Made by a program: the position numbers and the translations under genes. Positions 54,293-54,365 of a stretch of 54,365 nt of DNA are shown here, piece by piece. The stretch lies in assembly GCA_944383305.1 (NCBI GenBank), contig CALWOZ010000016.1, positions 1 to 54,365 of the forward strand, written 5' to 3'. Below the pieces are notes generated by a model. That model made no database searches, was not told the origin of the DNA, and saw only the letters and a list, made by a program, of their open reading frames with translations. How positions within the stretch are numbered: position 1 is the first letter of the stretch; every line of letters starts with the position of its first letter. The DNA comes from an uncultured Clostridia bacterium. Lineage in GTDB: Bacteria > Bacillota > Clostridia > Lachnospirales > CAG-274.

Positions 54293-54365
54293 TGAACTGC
54301 ACCAATTTATACAGACATCACAAAAAAGACTACCTAAGGTAGAAAATTAAATTTTAAGTAACAAA
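54293..54365. mobile_element. probable end of an IS3-family (IS150-like) element
   Basis: TGAACTGCACCAATTTATAC starts a segment that resembles the IS150-group terminal repeat (TGTACTGCACCC...). The 54 bp before it hold no feature. The element continues beyond the window, so no transposase is seen. Confidence 0.45.

Overview
This is a very AT-rich chromosomal segment of a low-GC, endospore-forming anaerobic Firmicute in the class Clostridia. A Lachnospirales-type relative is plausible, but the sequence alone does not fix the genus. Evidence for this is the codon usage, strong AGGAGG ribosome binding sites, WalRK-YycHI, Crh/HPr kinase/WhiA/RapZ, a SAM-I riboswitch before metK, bifunctional AdhE and a dipicolinate synthase subunit. 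No prophage, CRISPR array or rRNA/tRNA gene was found. Most of the window is housekeeping chromosome, with insertion-sequence ends at both edges.

Layout. 1-460: 3' end of an IS481-like transposase gene and its element terminus. 599-1570: membrane-anchored leucine-rich protein. 1753-4222: operon rpmG-secE-nusG-rplK-rplA (minus strand; rpmG uses TTG). 4276-5759: divergent LysR regulator and DUF4865 gene, both broken. 5849-8275: two-gene carboxyspermidine-type polyamine route. 8512-10150: coaBC and a GNAT acetyltransferase. 10241-16308: DUF2085 and two zinc-ribbon membrane proteins, DUF4364, a TIGR01212 radical SAM protein, comF and recD2; a cluster of DnaA boxes lies before comF/after the radical SAM start. 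16685-22747: walR-walK-secreted protein-yycH-yycI plus a conserved unknown. 23142-28361: GH26-like lipoprotein, recU, queG, GH18 SH3 hydrolase, and a divergent amidase. 28696-34666: GNAT; then hprK-ROK glucokinase-murB-rapZ-whiA-crh with a small leader gene. 35244-37831: LysM protein, rho, rpmE. 38167-42137: LCP ligase and a large phosphodiester-glycosidase protein. 42176-47659: small membrane protein, sfsA, DUF378, M16 peptidase, pnp, unknown membrane protein. 48107-51812: adhE and a lone dpaA. 51974-53376: metK with SAM-I riboswitch. 53474-54239: two divergent Cys/Gly-rich paralogues, followed by what looks like an IS3-family end.

Themes. Cell-wall homeostasis is dense: WalRK with its regulators, wall hydrolases, LCP, MurB and RapZ. 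Two exact WalR-box matches (TGTWAH-N5-TGTWAH) lie before the yyc accessory genes and before the LCP gene. Carbon regulation is represented by HPr kinase, Crh and a ROK kinase.

The least expected structures are non-coding. (1) A ~220-bp hairpin-rich element occurs twice (22895-23132 minus, 28421-28647 plus), each time nested in the terminator of the upstream gene, in that gene's orientation, and flanked by direct repeats of 11 or 17 bp copied from the terminator. (2) A second, shorter inverted-repeat family of ~50-115 bp occurs at seven intergenic sites. (3) Six DnaA-box-like 9-mers lie within 170 bp far from any dnaA gene. I found no single large novel gene system; these repeats are the best candidates for undescribed biology.
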